Shown here in pieces: positions 12,107 to 24,300 of a DNA stretch of 64,000 bases (the first letter of the stretch is position 1; each line of letters opens with the position of its first letter). This DNA comes from Gigaspora rosea. Taxonomy: Eukaryota; Glomeromycota; Glomeromycetes; Diversisporales; Gigasporaceae. The translations under genes and the position numbers were made by a program. A model generated the notes under the pieces. The model did not search any database, was not told where the DNA came from, and was given only the letters and a program-made list of their open reading frames with translations. The DNA lies in NCBI GenBank assembly GCA_003550325.1, contig QKWP01000830.1, forward strand, positions 60,808-124,807, given 5' to 3'.

Positions 12107-12469
12107 AAAGAAGAAAGTAATTTTTTTGCTTCAAAGTAGAGTTCAAGGTAGATATTTGAACTTACAAAAAGGAACCAATACTTTCTAAAAAAAACCACAA
12201 GTAGCAATTTTTTGGTGCTGGCAGTTCTTTCAGAATTTTCAACAAAGTGGGCTTTTGCCATACTCCCTCTAAAGATCATTAGTGTTTACTCTATCCAAAT
12301 TGAAAAGGTAGCTACCATATTGAAATCAAGATCATGAGTAAATTTTGAAGACAAAATAAACAATAAATAATACATAAAGCTTTTAAAAAAACCATTAGTA
12401 AAACTTTACTATAAAATATTTTAGAATATTCTTTTCTTTTTTTTCTTTTTTTTTTCTTTTTTCTTTTAA

Positions 12470-12800
12470 TATATATGGAGTGCTCTATATTAAAATCCAT
12501 TTTTACAATTTTTTTGAAAATGAGTTTTTCTTTATGTAAATTTCAACAAGATTAATATTTTTCACTTATTAATGAAAGTTGATTTGTATAATAAAAATTA
12601 AGATAATGTAAAAATAAAATTACATGAGGCTGCATAGAGCCAACATATCACAAGATTATCTGATATTTACTTGCCATCTTTAACCAATAAAATTATGAAA
12701 TTTAATAATCCTGTATTAGTCCAAAAATCAAAACAAATAGTTAAACTTAATTATATCAAAATGAAATAAATGTAAAAATGAATATTGAGCACTCTATATA
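12470..12800. mobile_element. ~330-bp MITE with GAGTGCTC-containing ends
   Basis: The left end ATATATGGAGTGCTCTATAT and the right end, read inverted, ATATATAGAGTGCTCAATAT match. Both continue into CATTTTTACA. The interior is AT-rich and non-coding. Confidence 0.7.
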
Positions 12801-13256
12801 TGTCAAATTATTAACTTTTATTGCTATTTTTATCTTGTTCTTTTTATATTAGATTTACTGTTTAGATTGTGTAGTTTTCCTTTCTTTTTTATATACATTT
12901 TTTTGTTTCCTTATATACCCTTTCTTATGTTAATTTGTAAATTTGTTGCTTTATTATGCAGTTATTGTTTTTAACACTTTTGCCAGGATTTAGATAAAAG
13001 AAGTTTTAAAGAAAAAAATTGGCAGTTATGACTGGCTGTAGATCCAATCTGGTGATCTATTAACTCAGAATAATATAATTATCTTGGTAATAGTGAGGTA
13101 AAATCTACTCTGACAAGTCATAGATAAGTGCCTATAGTAACTAGACAAGTTATATTTTAATTGTAAGGTTATAAAATGGTAGTAAATTGGCATTTGCCAA
13201 TGTAGTTCACTTCTTTTTTAATAAAATATGAAATGACCACTAGGTTAATTAACAAA
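12801..13256. other. AT-rich intergenic stretch
   Basis: No gene or bounded element was recognised. Confidence 0.4.
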
Positions 13257-13445
13257 AAAAATAAATAAAAAAAGAAAAAGAAAAAAAGAAAGATTTTTTA
13301 AATAAGTATTTTTTTTTGAAAAAGTTTTTTAAAAAAGTGTTTTTTTTTGAAAAAATTTTAAGAAAATATTTTTTTGAAAAATTTTTAAGTAAAGTATTTT
13401 TTTTAAAAAACAATTTTTTAAAAAAGTTTTTTTTTGAAAAAAATT
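13257..13445. repeat. A/T homopolymer-rich low-complexity tract
   Basis: Repeated units of the type AAAAATTTTTTAAAAAAGT with long T and A runs. Likely a slippage product. Confidence 0.75.
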
Positions 13446-13995
13446 GTTATATTTAACAATTGGCTAAAATTTATTAAATATTAGCTTATATATAAAATAT
13501 GATTAATTAAGGGCCCTGGACATCTAGTACAGAGGTTATACATTGCACATTTTATCAAAAACCCTAAATTTAAGAAGCAAAAAAACAGTTTTTGGCAATT
13601 AACTTGGATTATCTTGGCATTCAGTAGTCCAATTTAATGAACTTTTTTTAAAATGAAGCTCTCAGTAATGTGCATCTAACAAAAAAGTTTATTCAATTCT
13701 GACCAATGGATTAGAAGTTATTATAGTTTTGTTATTTTTGGCAAATTAGACCAAAATTGGTCTAAATTTAGTTATGACCCATATGAGAGATATCTGGTGT
13801 TAGCTCTAATAAAAAATGGATAAAAATTTTAAAAAGTTTATATTAAAGCTAATATAACCTATATATATATTGTTCAAGGTCCTCATTTCATTAATTTATT
13901 TTTTATTATACATTTTTATAAAAAAATTACAAATTTTTTAGCTGTATTCTAGATAAGTAAAATGAAAAATAATACTAATAAAAAGTTATCCAATT

Positions 13996-14278
13996 TGCAT
14001 AAAAATTTCATGGTAAGTATATTTTGTTCTTCTAAACAACTTTCATATTGCATAAAATCGATTTGCTTAGGTTTATCTTGGCTTTTATATATAGCAACAA
14101 TCAATAATCATAAATAAAAATTTTTTAAAATAAATTTTATAAAATTTAAAAATTTTTATATACGATCATTGATCGTTGCTATATATAAAGTCAAAATAAT
14201 ACTAAGTAAATCAATTTTTATGAATAAGAAAGTTGTACAGGAGAACAAAATACACCTACCATGAAATTCTCATATAAA
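13996..14278. repeat. foldback repeat with a diverged direct copy downstream
   Basis: The left arm (AAATTTCATGGTAAGTATAT, then ATTTTGTTCT) pairs with the right arm (AGAACAAAATACACCTACC, then ATGAAATT). Inner arms TATATATAGCAAC and GTTGCTATATATA also pair around a spacer near 14110-14165. The left half plus upstream sequence (13870-14120) recurs as a diverged direct copy at about 14288-14510 (shared TAAAAGTTATCCAATTT). Non-coding. Confidence 0.65.
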
Positions 14279-14510
14279 TGGGTCGATATTTCATTAATAT
14301 GTTTTTTATTTTACGTTTGCAAAAAAAATTTCAAATTTTTTAGCAATTTTCGTGGAAAAGCATAATAAAAACAATACTAAATAAAAGTTATCCAATTTTT
14401 GCATAAAAAATTGCGTATTTCATTCTTCCAGACAACTTTACTTATTACATAAAATTTATTTAATTATTAAAATTATAACATTTCTATATAGCAACTGTCT
14501 AAGATCATAT

Positions 14511-15109
14511 ATAAATGTGATTGTAAAGAAGTAATTTTATTATTAAAATCGGCCACAAATTCTAAAAAAATGTGATAGTGATTATAATAATTGTCACTGT
14601 TTAGAGGTACAGTATTTTTAGTATAAAAAACGGTAACATATTTTGGCGTATATTTATTTTTTAATTATTGAGAATTCTGATTTAAATTTATTACCTTGGA
14701 GCAAATTCTCTGTTTGTAAAAAAGGCTAATGTGAACGGTCATATAAATTTTTTATAGTCAGGTAAATAAAAACTGGAATTGCAAGATTCAGTGGTTATCA
14801 TTGATATCTTTTTCTATTTTTTTTTTTAATTACTTTTTTTTGATTTAATAAATGAGTGTGTAAAACATATGCTTGCTATAAGTAAAAGTAAAGTCACAAA
14901 TTATCGATAATGAACTTTTATTGTGCTAACTAAATATCAGAATCGATGATTTTTAAAATAACAGAATTCAGAATAGTCAACAAGCACCTTTTGCGGAAAG
15001 CATAAACATTCACGGAATTAAATTTTTACACTTCCAATAATCGGATTCTGCAAGTGATATTCTTGTGAAGTTCATCAGTAAATGCTTTCCAACCTCTGAT
15101 TAAAAATAT
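14511..15109. other. 3' flank of the LRR gene
   Basis: AT-rich sequence downstream of the minus-strand LRR gene. No second gene was recognised. It may include the 3' UTR. Confidence 0.4.
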
Positions 15110-16980
15110 TTAATATTCATCATCATTTTCAAGATTGCAATCAATTAGTGTGGTGTTCTTGCTGAGTGCTTCTTCGATTGTTTCTACATCTTTTGACCCA
15201 AGTTGATTGTTATTAAGATCTAAAGATGTAAGAGTGGTGTTCTTGCAAATTGCTTCTGCAAATGCATTTCCTCCTTCTGATCCGATTTTGTTATTACAAA
15301 TGTTTAAAGAAGCCAGCGTGGTATTCTTACAAAGCGCATCAGCTATTGCTTTCCCCTCATCTGATCCGAGTCCATTCTCACTCATATCTAAAGAATTAAG
15401 CGTGGTATTCTTACAAAGCGCATCAGCTATTGCTTTTCCCCCTGAACCGAGATAATTGCTACTAATATCTAAAAAAGTAAGCGTGGTATTCTTACAAAGC
15501 GCATCAGCTATTAATTTTCCTATCTCTGATCCAAAATCATTATCGTAATCATCGTCTTCGAGCCATGCATATTGAACTAAAATGTTTTTAAGATTTAAAT
15601 AAGTCAGTGTAGTGTTTGTACAGAGTACATCAGCGAACGCTTTTCCAACTTCTAATCCTAGATCGTTATCTCCAATATTCAAAGAAGTCAAGGTGGTGTT
15701 ATTGCAAAGTACTTTTGCTAACGATTTTCCACCACCAACTCCGAGTTTAGTATTGTTAAGATTCAATGAGGTCAGTGTGGTGTTTTTGTATAATGCATCT
15801 GTAAATATTTCTCCTAATATAAATTCATTATAAAGACCATCAATATTATATCCACCTTCTTCAAATTCTTTTAACTTTTCTGTTGAAAAATATCCTTCAA
15901 AATAAGGACTCGACTCAAGATTAAAAGAAGTTAGCGTGGTATTTTTACAAAGAGCATTAAATAATACTTTCACATCTTTTGGTGATTCAATCATATAATG
16001 AGTAAGCTTCAAAGAGCTCAGTGTGACGTTCTTGCAAAGAGCATTTGTCAACGCTATCACATCCTCTGAACTAAGTCCTTCTCCGAGCAATTCCAAAGAA
16101 GTCAGAGTGGTATTTTTACAAAGAGCATCCGCATATAGTGCTATCGATTCATGAAAGATATTTTTCAAGGATGACAACATGGTGTTTTCATAAAGTAAAA
16201 TTATCAATTCTTTTTCTGAATCAGAAGACATGCTGTGAGTGAAGTCCCAGATTGAAGCATTTTTTAGATCATCAGTATTATGCAGACTGTTTGCGAGAAT
16301 TTTTTCATAAAGCTTTGATGCTTCAAGTAATTTGCCTTTGTCAAAACATTCACGTGCTTTCCTTCTCATATTATCAAGCGCACTATAATCCTGTACTACG
16401 CGAGGAGGTAAAATGCTTGAAGTAATATATCTATTCTGAACATCTAAGTTTTTTATAAAAATATCTTTCCACAGACTAGGTTCAACAATTTTCTGATATG
16501 GATATAATTTGTCTATAACATCTTCACTAGAAATATGAAAATATCTGATATGAGGCAAGCAATTTCTGAGTGTAGTTTTTAAAGTTGAAAAGTTTGCATC
16601 AGACCATCTTGCAGGATCAGGATCAAGATCATGATTTTTGGCAATTCCCCATTTAATAACCTGATCCAAAATTTTTCCTTCATCCATATTTAAGATGTCA
16701 AGTTTTAAAAGAGAAACCAAGACACTTTCCGAAAGATCCAAATAATCTTCAGAATCAAAAACAATATTTGGATAATATTTTTAACATAATCCTCATCACA
16801 AGTTGTTTTTTTCAAGACTTTACGAAAATAATCACATCGAGAATTTAAAATAACTGAATGCGCTTTAAATGTTTGACGATTTGGCGTCTGTCCAACTTCA
16901 ATTAATACATTGTAATCGTCACTATTTTTAAAAATGGTTGTTAAATCATTAGAAAGTTTTTTAAACAATTCCATAGCCAT
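15110..16980 (-). CDS. BTB-BACK protein with C-terminal RNI-type leucine-rich repeats; internal deletion and frameshift
   Basis: The ATG at 16980 opens MAMELFKKLSNDLTTIF and the start of a BTB fold (YNVLIEVG, FKAHSVILNSRCDYFRKVL). After about residue 75 the frame closes. The neighbouring frame resumes at PNIVFDSEDYLDLSES and runs about 545 residues to the stop at 15110. It covers a BACK region (LVSLLKLD, WGIAKNHDL, LPHIRYFHISSEDV), a TPR-like helix pair (RKARECFDKGKLLEASKLYE) and about eleven 28-residue LRRs (ADALCKNTTLTSLNL type). Compared with glomeromycete BTB-BACK proteins, roughly 100 residues of BTB/BACK are missing at the junction (about 16750-16790), and it is out of frame. The family usually acts as a Cullin-3 adaptor; here the LRRs replace the common TLDc or kelch partner. 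The open LRR part suggests either recent damage or use of a downstream start (an ATG lies in LNMDEGK). The family call is sure; function is uncertain. Confidence 0.8.
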
Positions 16981-17599
16981 CTATGCAGTAAAACAAGAAC
17001 GAATAAATATGACCAAAAAATATTATTTAAATAGAGGTTCACTAAGAGAAAACACTTTCGAGCTTTTAAATTTATAATTTACTGGACGCAATCCCTAAAA
17101 ATCAGGCCAATCTTGGTATTATAACTTTAAAAGTTGAAACGTGGCTTTCTATTTGTAGTTAATTAATGACTTATTATTATGGATCTGCTAGTATGATATG
17201 AGTGCGTCATTTAAGATCTGTTAGTATGAGTATAAATACGTATGTATATCTGCAGCAATGTAAATCTTAGTAGCGCAATTCTTTAATAAGGGACAGTGAG
17301 AGATAAGCATCCATAACATTGTGGTGCGGACTCCTAATCTGCAAATCAGATTTCAAGATGAGAGCGTAACGTAGCACGATCAGAATTTTTCAAAATAAAC
17401 GTTCGTTTTGTCAAAAATCGCCTTTAATACTCTAACAAAAGTTTTCTTGGCAGATTTTACTATAAAGCCATCTAACCTTTAACTTAGTCTAAATGCTAAT
17501 CCTAACAACAATGAACTAAAATTTTTGGTACCGGTATTTGCAAATTTGCGTCACAATGATCGACAAAACCTGGCACAGAATTTTTTAGTGCATTACTGA
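16981..17599. other. upstream region of the LRR gene
   Basis: The 5' flank of the minus-strand LRR gene. It is less AT-extreme than its surroundings, with no recognised promoter motif. A short hairpin AATCTG/CAGATT near 17340 was seen but not assigned. Confidence 0.4.
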
Positions 17600-17897
17600 T
17601 AAGGCCACGCAAAGTTAATTTTCGTTTTGCATAACATGGCGTTCCAAAATTCCAGTCAGCGGGTCGGATTTTTTTTTTTTTTTTAAATTAATAAGCTCAA
17701 GTTCACTTGTAAGTCCACGAAAAGTTAATTTTTCGGTTTGCATAAAATGGAGGTTTGCATAAAATGGAATCAGAAAAATTTGGTATCGTATCTATCGGGT
17801 AATTCTGGAAAATTAAGGTCACCATCGGGAGAAAAATTAAATAACAAAAATGGGTCGGCGGGTTATGCAAAACGAAAAATTAACTTTGCGTGGCCTA
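17600..17897. mobile_element. 298-bp MITE with ~36-bp inverted ends
   Basis: The left end TAAGGCCACGCAAAGTTAAT, continuing into TTCGTTTTGCATAAC, and the right end GTTATGCAAAACGAAA, continuing into TTAACTTTGCGTGGCCTA, are near-perfect inverted repeats. A T-run and a second, internal GTCCACGAAAAGTTAAT copy lie inside. No coding capacity. The well-conserved ends suggest a fairly recent insertion. Confidence 0.85.
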
Positions 17898-18154
17898 ATA
17901 TTCAAAATTTTTTTTAAATTACTTAAAAATCTTGATGGCTCTTTTAGTATCCAAATTGACTCTTTCTAAAAATTTAACTTTATTAGTTTTACTTTAATTG
18001 AAGCATATAATGTTAATCGCCCTAATAAAGTTATAATTTTTTTTGGGGTCATCATACATATGTAGATCATAACTAGAATTAATGTTAGATCATAACTAAA
18101 ATTAACTTGTTAGTCATTATGTTAAATTTTGAGTAATCAGATGTACATATGTTT

Positions 18155-18300
18155 CGACCAGGGACAAATTCATCATTTGAAAGTTTCAAATATCACATGA
18201 TATATTAATGATTACTAATGTGTGAAGGTTACGACTAATTTATTAATGTTATCAGCCAGGGATAAATTCATCATTTGAAAGTTTCTAATATCACATATAC
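18155..18300. repeat. 98-bp tandem duplication, dispersed copy at 22000-22142
   Basis: CAGGGACAAATTCATCATTT recurs 98 bp later as CAGGGATAAATTCATCATTT with the following bases. The same unit (GTGAAGGTTACGACTAATTT, TCAGCCAGGGATAAA) appears again near 22000-22142. Non-coding repeat. Confidence 0.65.
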
Positions 18301-18993
18301 CAGTACGATCACGTTTCTTGTGTAACAAGGAATGTGGAGGGATGGTTTCCGTTCAACTTTTTTGATGCTCGCTATGCTGATTTTTGAAGAATCCTTTTTT
18401 AGTATGGGTAATGGTTTTCATTTTTCTAAATCAGGCAGGGTTATGGTGATTCTGACGACACGGGATGACAACACGTGCATGTGTTATGTATATTAAACAA
18501 TGGTGTGGGAAAAATATTCGTAAATGTGTGTAAATATGTTGTAATCTGTGGATTATGTACTGTACTTGTCAAAAATGACATTTATATGTTGTAATTGACT
18601 AATAGTATGAGAAATTATGCCTGTTTAATATTGCTAATTGTATTCCTAATAAGGGAGTTATGTAATCGATGTTCAATTGTAAGATACTGATAAAATGTTT
18701 TTTGGCACTTTGCCGTTTTTGATTTGCTAATCCAAAAACCGTAATCAGACCATGAGAAAATTTAAAATATGATCAGTTATGACGATTCAATGTCGTAATA
18801 GATTCGTCATAATTCATAATGATTTATCACTATGAATTAATAATAAAAAATTGACTTTTGACTGTTACGCACATTTTGTATTTTTTAAAAAATCAACTTC
18901 CGTTCGTCATGTGCACATTGTATCTTTGTGATATGGACAACATTAATAACATGCGTTAGTGAGTCGCATACTGTGTATCGCCAGAATGGTGGG

Positions 18994-19658
18994 CCCTATA
19001 AAAAAATCCGTCCGGATATGCACGTGGTTCTACGGAAAAGCATGGTGATCTGTGGAACGGCTAAAGAGACGGGTTTGCACGTGTGAGTTCCATGTTGGCA
19101 TGACTAAAATGGTCAGAATTGGACCGTCTGCCTGGACATTTTGGACCGTAAATGGACCGAGTTTTGCTGCACTTTACTAAGCCAAAATTCACGTGTTTTG
19201 GCACGGGTCGAGGCACACGTAAGTTTATGTGCATATATTTCTTACAACAAGAATGAATTCAATTTAGTTAGAGTACAGTATAATTGTGAAGGGTGGTAAC
19301 AAACATGCCTATAGCAAAATTTTGCAAGGAATTTTTTTTTTAGGAATTAAAAAGCATTTCATAGATGAGATTTGGAGGTACAGACGATTTTTTAAAAAAA
19401 TTCGTTTGTTTTGAATTTTCACATTACATCTGATCCTGCGATTTTATTGGCTACACAAGATACACGTGCCATTAAATATGTGCCATTCCGTATAAAAATC
19501 TTACATGTGTCATTGTGGACATACACAACGTGCCGATACGTATCATTTTAAACACGTGCCATTCTGTGTGTCGTATATATACGTGCCACAGTGTACGTGC
19601 CATTACAGACACCTCCGTGCTAAACCGTAACACCACCCAGACCACTTTTTTCATAGGG
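18994..19658. mobile_element. CACGTG-rich TIR element, copy A
   Basis: Ends are CCCTATAAAAAAATCCGTCC at the left and GACCACTTTTTTCATAGGG at the right (inverted). Many ACGTG/CACGT words (for example GCACGTGG, GCACGTGTG, CACGTGTTTTGG, ACGTGCCA) are spread through the element, densest towards the ends. It is related to copies B (29413-30001) and C (30076-31744). No transposase was recognised. Confidence 0.7.
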
Positions 19659-19679
19659 GTTTATAACAGCAAATCATGA

Positions 19680-19900
19680 TAGAAGCTATAATAATTTCAA
19701 TGTGAACTAACTCAACCCTAACTACATTTTGTGATTATTAGAATAGCGAGCAAGTTTTGTAATTTAAAGTAATTCTTGATAGAAGCCACAATAATTTCGT
19801 TGCAAACTCAACCTTAAAACGTATTATATACCGGTAAGTTTGTAACAGAATTTTTATAGTAATTTACGATAAAATTTCAGGTTATTGTATAACAAGACAC
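19680..19900 (-). repeat. degenerate tandem repeat family (copy 1)
   Basis: GATAGAAGC(T/C)A(T/C)AATAATTTC units repeat about 110 bp apart, with AACTCAACC motifs. In the opposite orientation the same words (GTTAAGGTTGA, TTACTGTAAAATTCTGTTA) appear at 62930-63860 and, in this orientation, at 21230-21540. Confidence 0.5.
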
Positions 19901-20547
19901 TAACAAAATAAATGTGTATATCTGTGTGTAGCACAAATTTTAAATACTGCCAGGCACAGTATATATAATGCCCTGGCATTACATTTTAATGGTACATTGT
20001 AGAAGTGGTGATAATCAGTTGACAGATGAAATACTACAACAACACCACTATCTAATCAAACTAATGTCCTTTAACAGTGCAAGCTCTGGATCCTCAAATT
20101 GGCAGGCTGAAAGAGGTGTGGTTGATTTGGTCTGGGTCTCGAGGTTCATATAGGTCTTGCTGTGGTGTGTTCAAACAAAGATAAGTTTTTCTTATGTTTC
20201 TATTGAGCGTCTTGTGTGGGTAGTTTTGAATCCACTCTATTTATTTAATTCTCTTTTCTTGGACTAGAATGTAAGGGTTAAAAGACTTAAATACAATCAT
20301 TAATATTATTAACAATTGTCACGGAATCAAGGGTGAAATTTGGCAGATGCAGGTGATTAATCGAACAATGGAGGTGATTGATTGTTTGATAAATTGGTAA
20401 ATCAATGGAGAAGGTTTAATTGATTAATCTTTTTATAAAAGGTGTTTAGTTCGTTAACAGGGTTGCAACTAAATAGAGTTTTAAACATGGGTTACTAATA
20501 ACAATACGACTTTTACTTGGAATAACAAATATTCCACAGATACAGGG
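19901..20547. other. region without confirmed gene
   Basis: A 61-codon plus-strand frame at 19968 has no recognisable domain. Sequence from 20318 starts TGTCACGG and could belong to an old solo LTR that the MITE at 20548 later interrupted, but no second end was confirmed. Confidence 0.35.
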
Positions 20548-20657
20548 TAGAGATGTGATCCATTATCCATTTCCATTCGTTTTCATATTAAAATCCATGG
20601 ATATCCGCGGTTTTTATTATAAAAATGGATGAAAACAGATGACGGATCACATCTCTA
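20548..20657. mobile_element. 110-bp hAT-type MITE with perfect 8-bp TSD
   Basis: The element starts TAGAGATGTGATCC and ends GGATCACATCTCTA. The flanking 8-mers are identical: ATACAGGG at 20540-20547 and 20658-20665. TIRs starting TAG plus an 8-bp duplication are the hAT signature. The central arms pair further. The larger element at 26848 has the same TAGAGATG start. Confidence 0.9.
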
Positions 20658-21229
20658 ATACAGGGTAAGTTCAATAAGCGATTTTAGTTACAACAAAGGG
20701 TATAAAACAAGGGGAAGCTTCTTAATACTTCTACTCTTATTTCGAAGGTTAAAACTCAAATCTGAACTCTTTGTGAGTTTCTAGAACTCAAACTTTGTGA
20801 GTTACTCTTTATTGAAGCGAAAAGAAGGGTATTATATACATTTTCCCTCTTAATAAATACATGAATTTTTAGATTACAACAACTAACTCTATTGATTCTA
20901 TAGAACTGTCTCTGACTCATAATGACTCTAGTTCCTTTGAACAAAAGTCAGAGGTGATTCACCAAGCCTCAAGGTGTAAGCAGTAAATGTATTGTTTTTA
21001 ACAACACTATAATCTACCTCTGTCAGTACTATGACAATAATGATACCAAGGCTAGGCTATGTACATTGTTTTCGGAAAAAGAAGAATGGAGCAGCAAAAT
21101 GCCAAGGGCATACTGGTTTAACTATAAAGGCGAAGCTACATGTGGTAAAATGTTTCAGATTTAAAATTATTTTTGCCCAAATGCTAATCTACATACTCTA
21201 GTGACAATAATAATAAGTTCTATTTCAGC

Positions 21230-21540
21230 TTTTTACAATTTCTTAATATAAATTTGAATAATTTCGATTTCTAATTTAGACTAAACTACATAGAAGTTTC
21301 GATAATTCAAATACAAATTGATTCAACCTTAACCAATAGAATGTCACAGGAAGAGTAAGTTCTATAGCAAATTTTAATGTAACTCACAATAGTAATCACA
21401 ATAATTTAAATACAAACCAACTTAACTACATACTGGAATAGCAAATAAGTTCTGTAACAGATTTTTTGCAATAACCTGAAATTGTGATAATTTCACAAAA
21501 AGCTGAACTAATTCAATCTTAACTTAGATATCAAAAAATT
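21230..21540 (-). repeat. degenerate tandem repeat family (copy 2)
   Basis: Repeating units include GTAAGTTCTATAGCAAATTTTA, AATAAGTTCTGTAACAGATTT, ACAATAATTTAAATACAAA and TTCAACCTTAAC, at roughly 100-110 bp. They are inverted relatives of the repeats at 62930-63860. Confidence 0.5.
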
Positions 21541-21564
21541 CATAATAATAATGGTTCACTTCAT

Positions 21565-21703
21565 TGGGTATTCGTGGATTAATCCTTGATAGTAATAATG
21601 GAAATACATAACTGATACTGATAAGCTGCTTATGCAGCCAATCAGTATCAGTCATGTATTTTGTTATTACTTTCAAGGATCGATCCACTAATACAAGTAA
21701 CCA
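21565..21703. repeat. ~139-bp foldback (hairpin) element
   Basis: TGGATTAATCCTTGATAGTA on the left pairs with TACTTTCAAGGATCGATCCA on the right, and ACTGATACTGAT pairs with ATCAGTATCAGT around a loop of about 20 bases. It looks like a foldback MITE. Confidence 0.75.
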
Positions 21704-22397
21704 AAAATATCAAATGATCAAATATCTTTTTTCTTTTAAAACATAATATGTAACTCTATTATAATATTTGTAAAAATAATAAAATCGGGCATTTTACTTA
21801 ACAAAATCTCTGGGTAAAAGTGAGCTGTTTGTTCTGGTATGCTGAGGTTCATTTTGCTCATGCTAAATTTATTGGTACAAAAAAAAACAGTATACCTTGA
21901 TAGGTTAATTGAACAAAATATTCTGAAACCTAATCATTGCCAAATCGCTGATCATGCTGGTCCTGCGCGGCATCGCATGCTGCGCAGCTATCTTATAATT
22001 ACTAATGTGTAAAGGTTATGACTAATTTATTAATGTTATCAGCCAGGGATAAAATTATCATTTGAAAGTTTCTAATATCACATGATATATTAATGATTAT
22101 TCACAAGAACAAAATGTGTGAAGGTTACGACTAATTTATTATTATCAGTACAGTACATATTTTGTAGATTTGATGTTACGCTTCTTAGAGTATCAAGAAC
22201 AGTTTCATAGGCAAAAACTTAAAATAGACAATTTTTTTTCAATTAACCTGTCACACATTCCAGAAGTGCTGATACTTTAGCATCACTTGGAAATTAGTTG
22301 CCACATTATTTGTCAACTTGCAGGTGATTTTGATACAGATTGTCAGATAAAATATGAAAAATTTCATTCTTTTATTTCAGTAAAATTACAGAAATCG
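21704..22397. other. intergenic stretch with dispersed repeat
   Basis: It holds the 22000-22142 copy of the 18155 repeat and a GC-rich small palindrome (TGCGCGGCATCGCATGCTGC) near 21965. No gene was recognised. Confidence 0.4.
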
Positions 22398-22887
22398 TGT
22401 CACGGGCTAAAAGGTAGATCAACAAAATCAGGCGCAGTAAACCCATGATCAAAGAAGCAAGAAACCTAAAGAAAGAAATCAAGAAATTAATCAATAGTTA
22501 ACAATATAAAATACTATTAAACATAGTTATCATTGTTATTATCATATAATACTTATGCCCCTTAGTTGTAGTGATTATATCGGGATTCTTTCGTGATGAG
22601 AGATCACTGATCCTATGGTGATCCTTCGTGATAAAAGATCGATCTATCCCCAAACCTCATTAATTAATTAGTTTAGTTTTAATTATAAAAGCTCTGTAAT
22701 TTCCCTCTTGTAAAATATATATCATCCCACGAGATTCCAATATTCTTGACCTAATTCCTATAATCAAATTACCTTTAATAAATAACTTACCAAATCACCA
22801 ACGTCACGCCTCTGGCGAGTATTCTAATATAATAAACTCAATATTTTCGTATATTTCATATAAAAGGATACAATTCTGCCCGTAACA
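22398..22887. repeat. long terminal repeat, left copy
   Basis: About 490 bp, with inverted termini TGTCACGGGC and GCCCGTAACA. It differs from the right copy by scattered substitutions and small indels. Confidence 0.8.
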
Positions 22888-22959
22888 TTTGGTGGTGACT
22901 GTGAGATATGGACTTCTCAACAGCCAATACTGCTTTAAAAATCGAAATCTGACAAAATT

Positions 22960-23460
22960 GATTACAACCAGAGTTGCACCTAGAACTCCTAAATGCTATA
23001 TTGAATTAGCAAAGATCGAGAAAAGCCGAAACCGCAACCCTAAATTTAATAGGTTTCTGAAGAAAGGACCAATTTCCCATAACAATTCGAAGGCCTTGCG
23101 TTTATCTTCTTGACTCTACATCCTTCTTTATAATAATATCCAATAATATATATTCCTTTAGCATCTTCCATATCTGCAACTTGATGAAAGTAGGAGAATT
23201 TCATACTCTCATTCCTTTTAACATCAACGTTATCAAGATGACAAATACCAATATACGAATTTCCTGAATATCAGCTATGATACCGGCTTTTTAATAATTA
23301 AATGTCATATGATAAACAACCCCATGTTGATACCTTCTCAATGGCTTTTTGATAATACTCGAAAGTCTTACGTCTATTTTTTCTTACTTTAACTCCGTGC
23401 TGATAGAAATATCCAACATTAAATGCTGCTCCAACACATCCCACATCGGAGGCTATCTTA
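22960..23460 (-). pseudogene. Sel1-like repeat protein fragment inside the LTR element
   Basis: The minus-strand translation gives AAFNVGYFYQHGVKV, then KTFEYYQKAIEK, then after a stop YIGICHLDNVDVKRNES and GIYIIGYYYKEGCRVKK. The G-x-x-Y-x-x-G-x-G-V-x-x-x-x-x-K-A-x-x-Y-Y pattern is the Sel1 (TPR-like) repeat, which is heavily expanded in arbuscular mycorrhizal fungi, often fused to kinase domains. Stops and frameshifts break it, and no start or end of the parent gene is visible. Confidence 0.75.
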
Positions 23461-23489
23461 TAACAAATATACCTCTGGATGAGTGGTCT

Positions 23490-24300
23490 TGCTTGCTAAC
23501 TATAATTCATCATTTAAGTTAGAACTTATACTTGTTGCTTATGAACTTCTTTTTGATGAATTAGCAAACTTCTTAAAAGAACATTTAATTAAGACGGAAG
23601 CTCATTGGCTTCGTTTAAATTTTACTCGTATTTATTAAAAAAATTTTTTTTCTTCAAGAAAATGCACTTTTTTCACTTATTCAACGAGACGATTTACAAA
23701 TGGAAGAAGTAAAAATTTGGAAATGATTATCGAATAGGGAATTGTTCAAAATCCTAGCCTACCATCAAATTCTAAAGATTGGTCCTATGATAATTCTTTT
23801 GTTTTAAAAGACCACTATGCGAAATTATTTACCTTGTATCCGCTATTTCCAAATACATGGTGGCGATGTAATTGACTATTTATAAGCATATCGACGAATC
23901 CTAGATGATGATTTATGGGATGATATCATGAAAGACTTATGTCTCCAAGCAAGCTGATATCATCAATAATTCTTCCACCTCGCATAGTTTTAACACAGAA
24001 ATTTCCATCCAGAACGACCGAACCATTTTCAACGATCATTAATAAAGCACACGCTGCTGAAATTACTTCATGGATTGATAAAAAGGCTGATGCGTACTCT
24101 GCAACCAATTATCCTTATGAATTTAAATTACTTCTTCGTGGAACTAGAGATGGTTTTACTCCTACTTCATTTTGGAATTTACGTTATAAGTAAATGAATA
24201 TTGTTATAGTTGCAAAGATTAACGACACTGATGGAATGCTGGCGGATATAATTATGCCAAACGGATAAATTGTAGGATTTTGGAATAAAACTCAGATGAC
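23490..24300 (+). pseudogene. BTB-BACK-TLDc protein fragment inside the LTR element
   Basis: Plus-strand frames give a BACK-type region (AYELLFDELANFLKEHLIK, TEAHWLRLNFTRIY, then NALFSLIQRDDLQMEEVKIW). IRYFQIHGGDVIDYL and ILDDDLWDDIM follow. The TLDc start is intact over 23939-24193: IILPPRIVLTQKFPSRTTEP, later AAEITSWIDKKADAY and FKLLLRGTRDGFTPTSFWN. The N-terminal BTB and the end of TLDc are missing and there are several stops. The family is a Cullin-3-type adaptor with a TLDc domain, very abundant in Glomeromycotina. Confidence 0.85.

Noticed and set aside
15207-15833. Two plus-strand open frames with repeated ASANAFP motifs
   Set aside because: They are antisense shadows of the leucine-rich repeats; the sense frame is clearly the coding one.
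17296-17378. tRNA-Cys-like stretch with CTAATCTGCAAATCAG
   Set aside because: It has a weak A-box look-alike but no proper B box, anticodon stem or acceptor stem; only a small AATCTG/CAGATT hairpin.
19472-19654. Minus-strand 60-codon frame; similar frames at 29381 and 30032
   Set aside because: They arise from the repeated GGCACGT words in the TIR element copies.
20318-21051. Possible solo LTR starting TGTCACGG and ending near ATGACA
   Set aside because: No second copy in the window, no TSD, and the 3' boundary is arbitrary.
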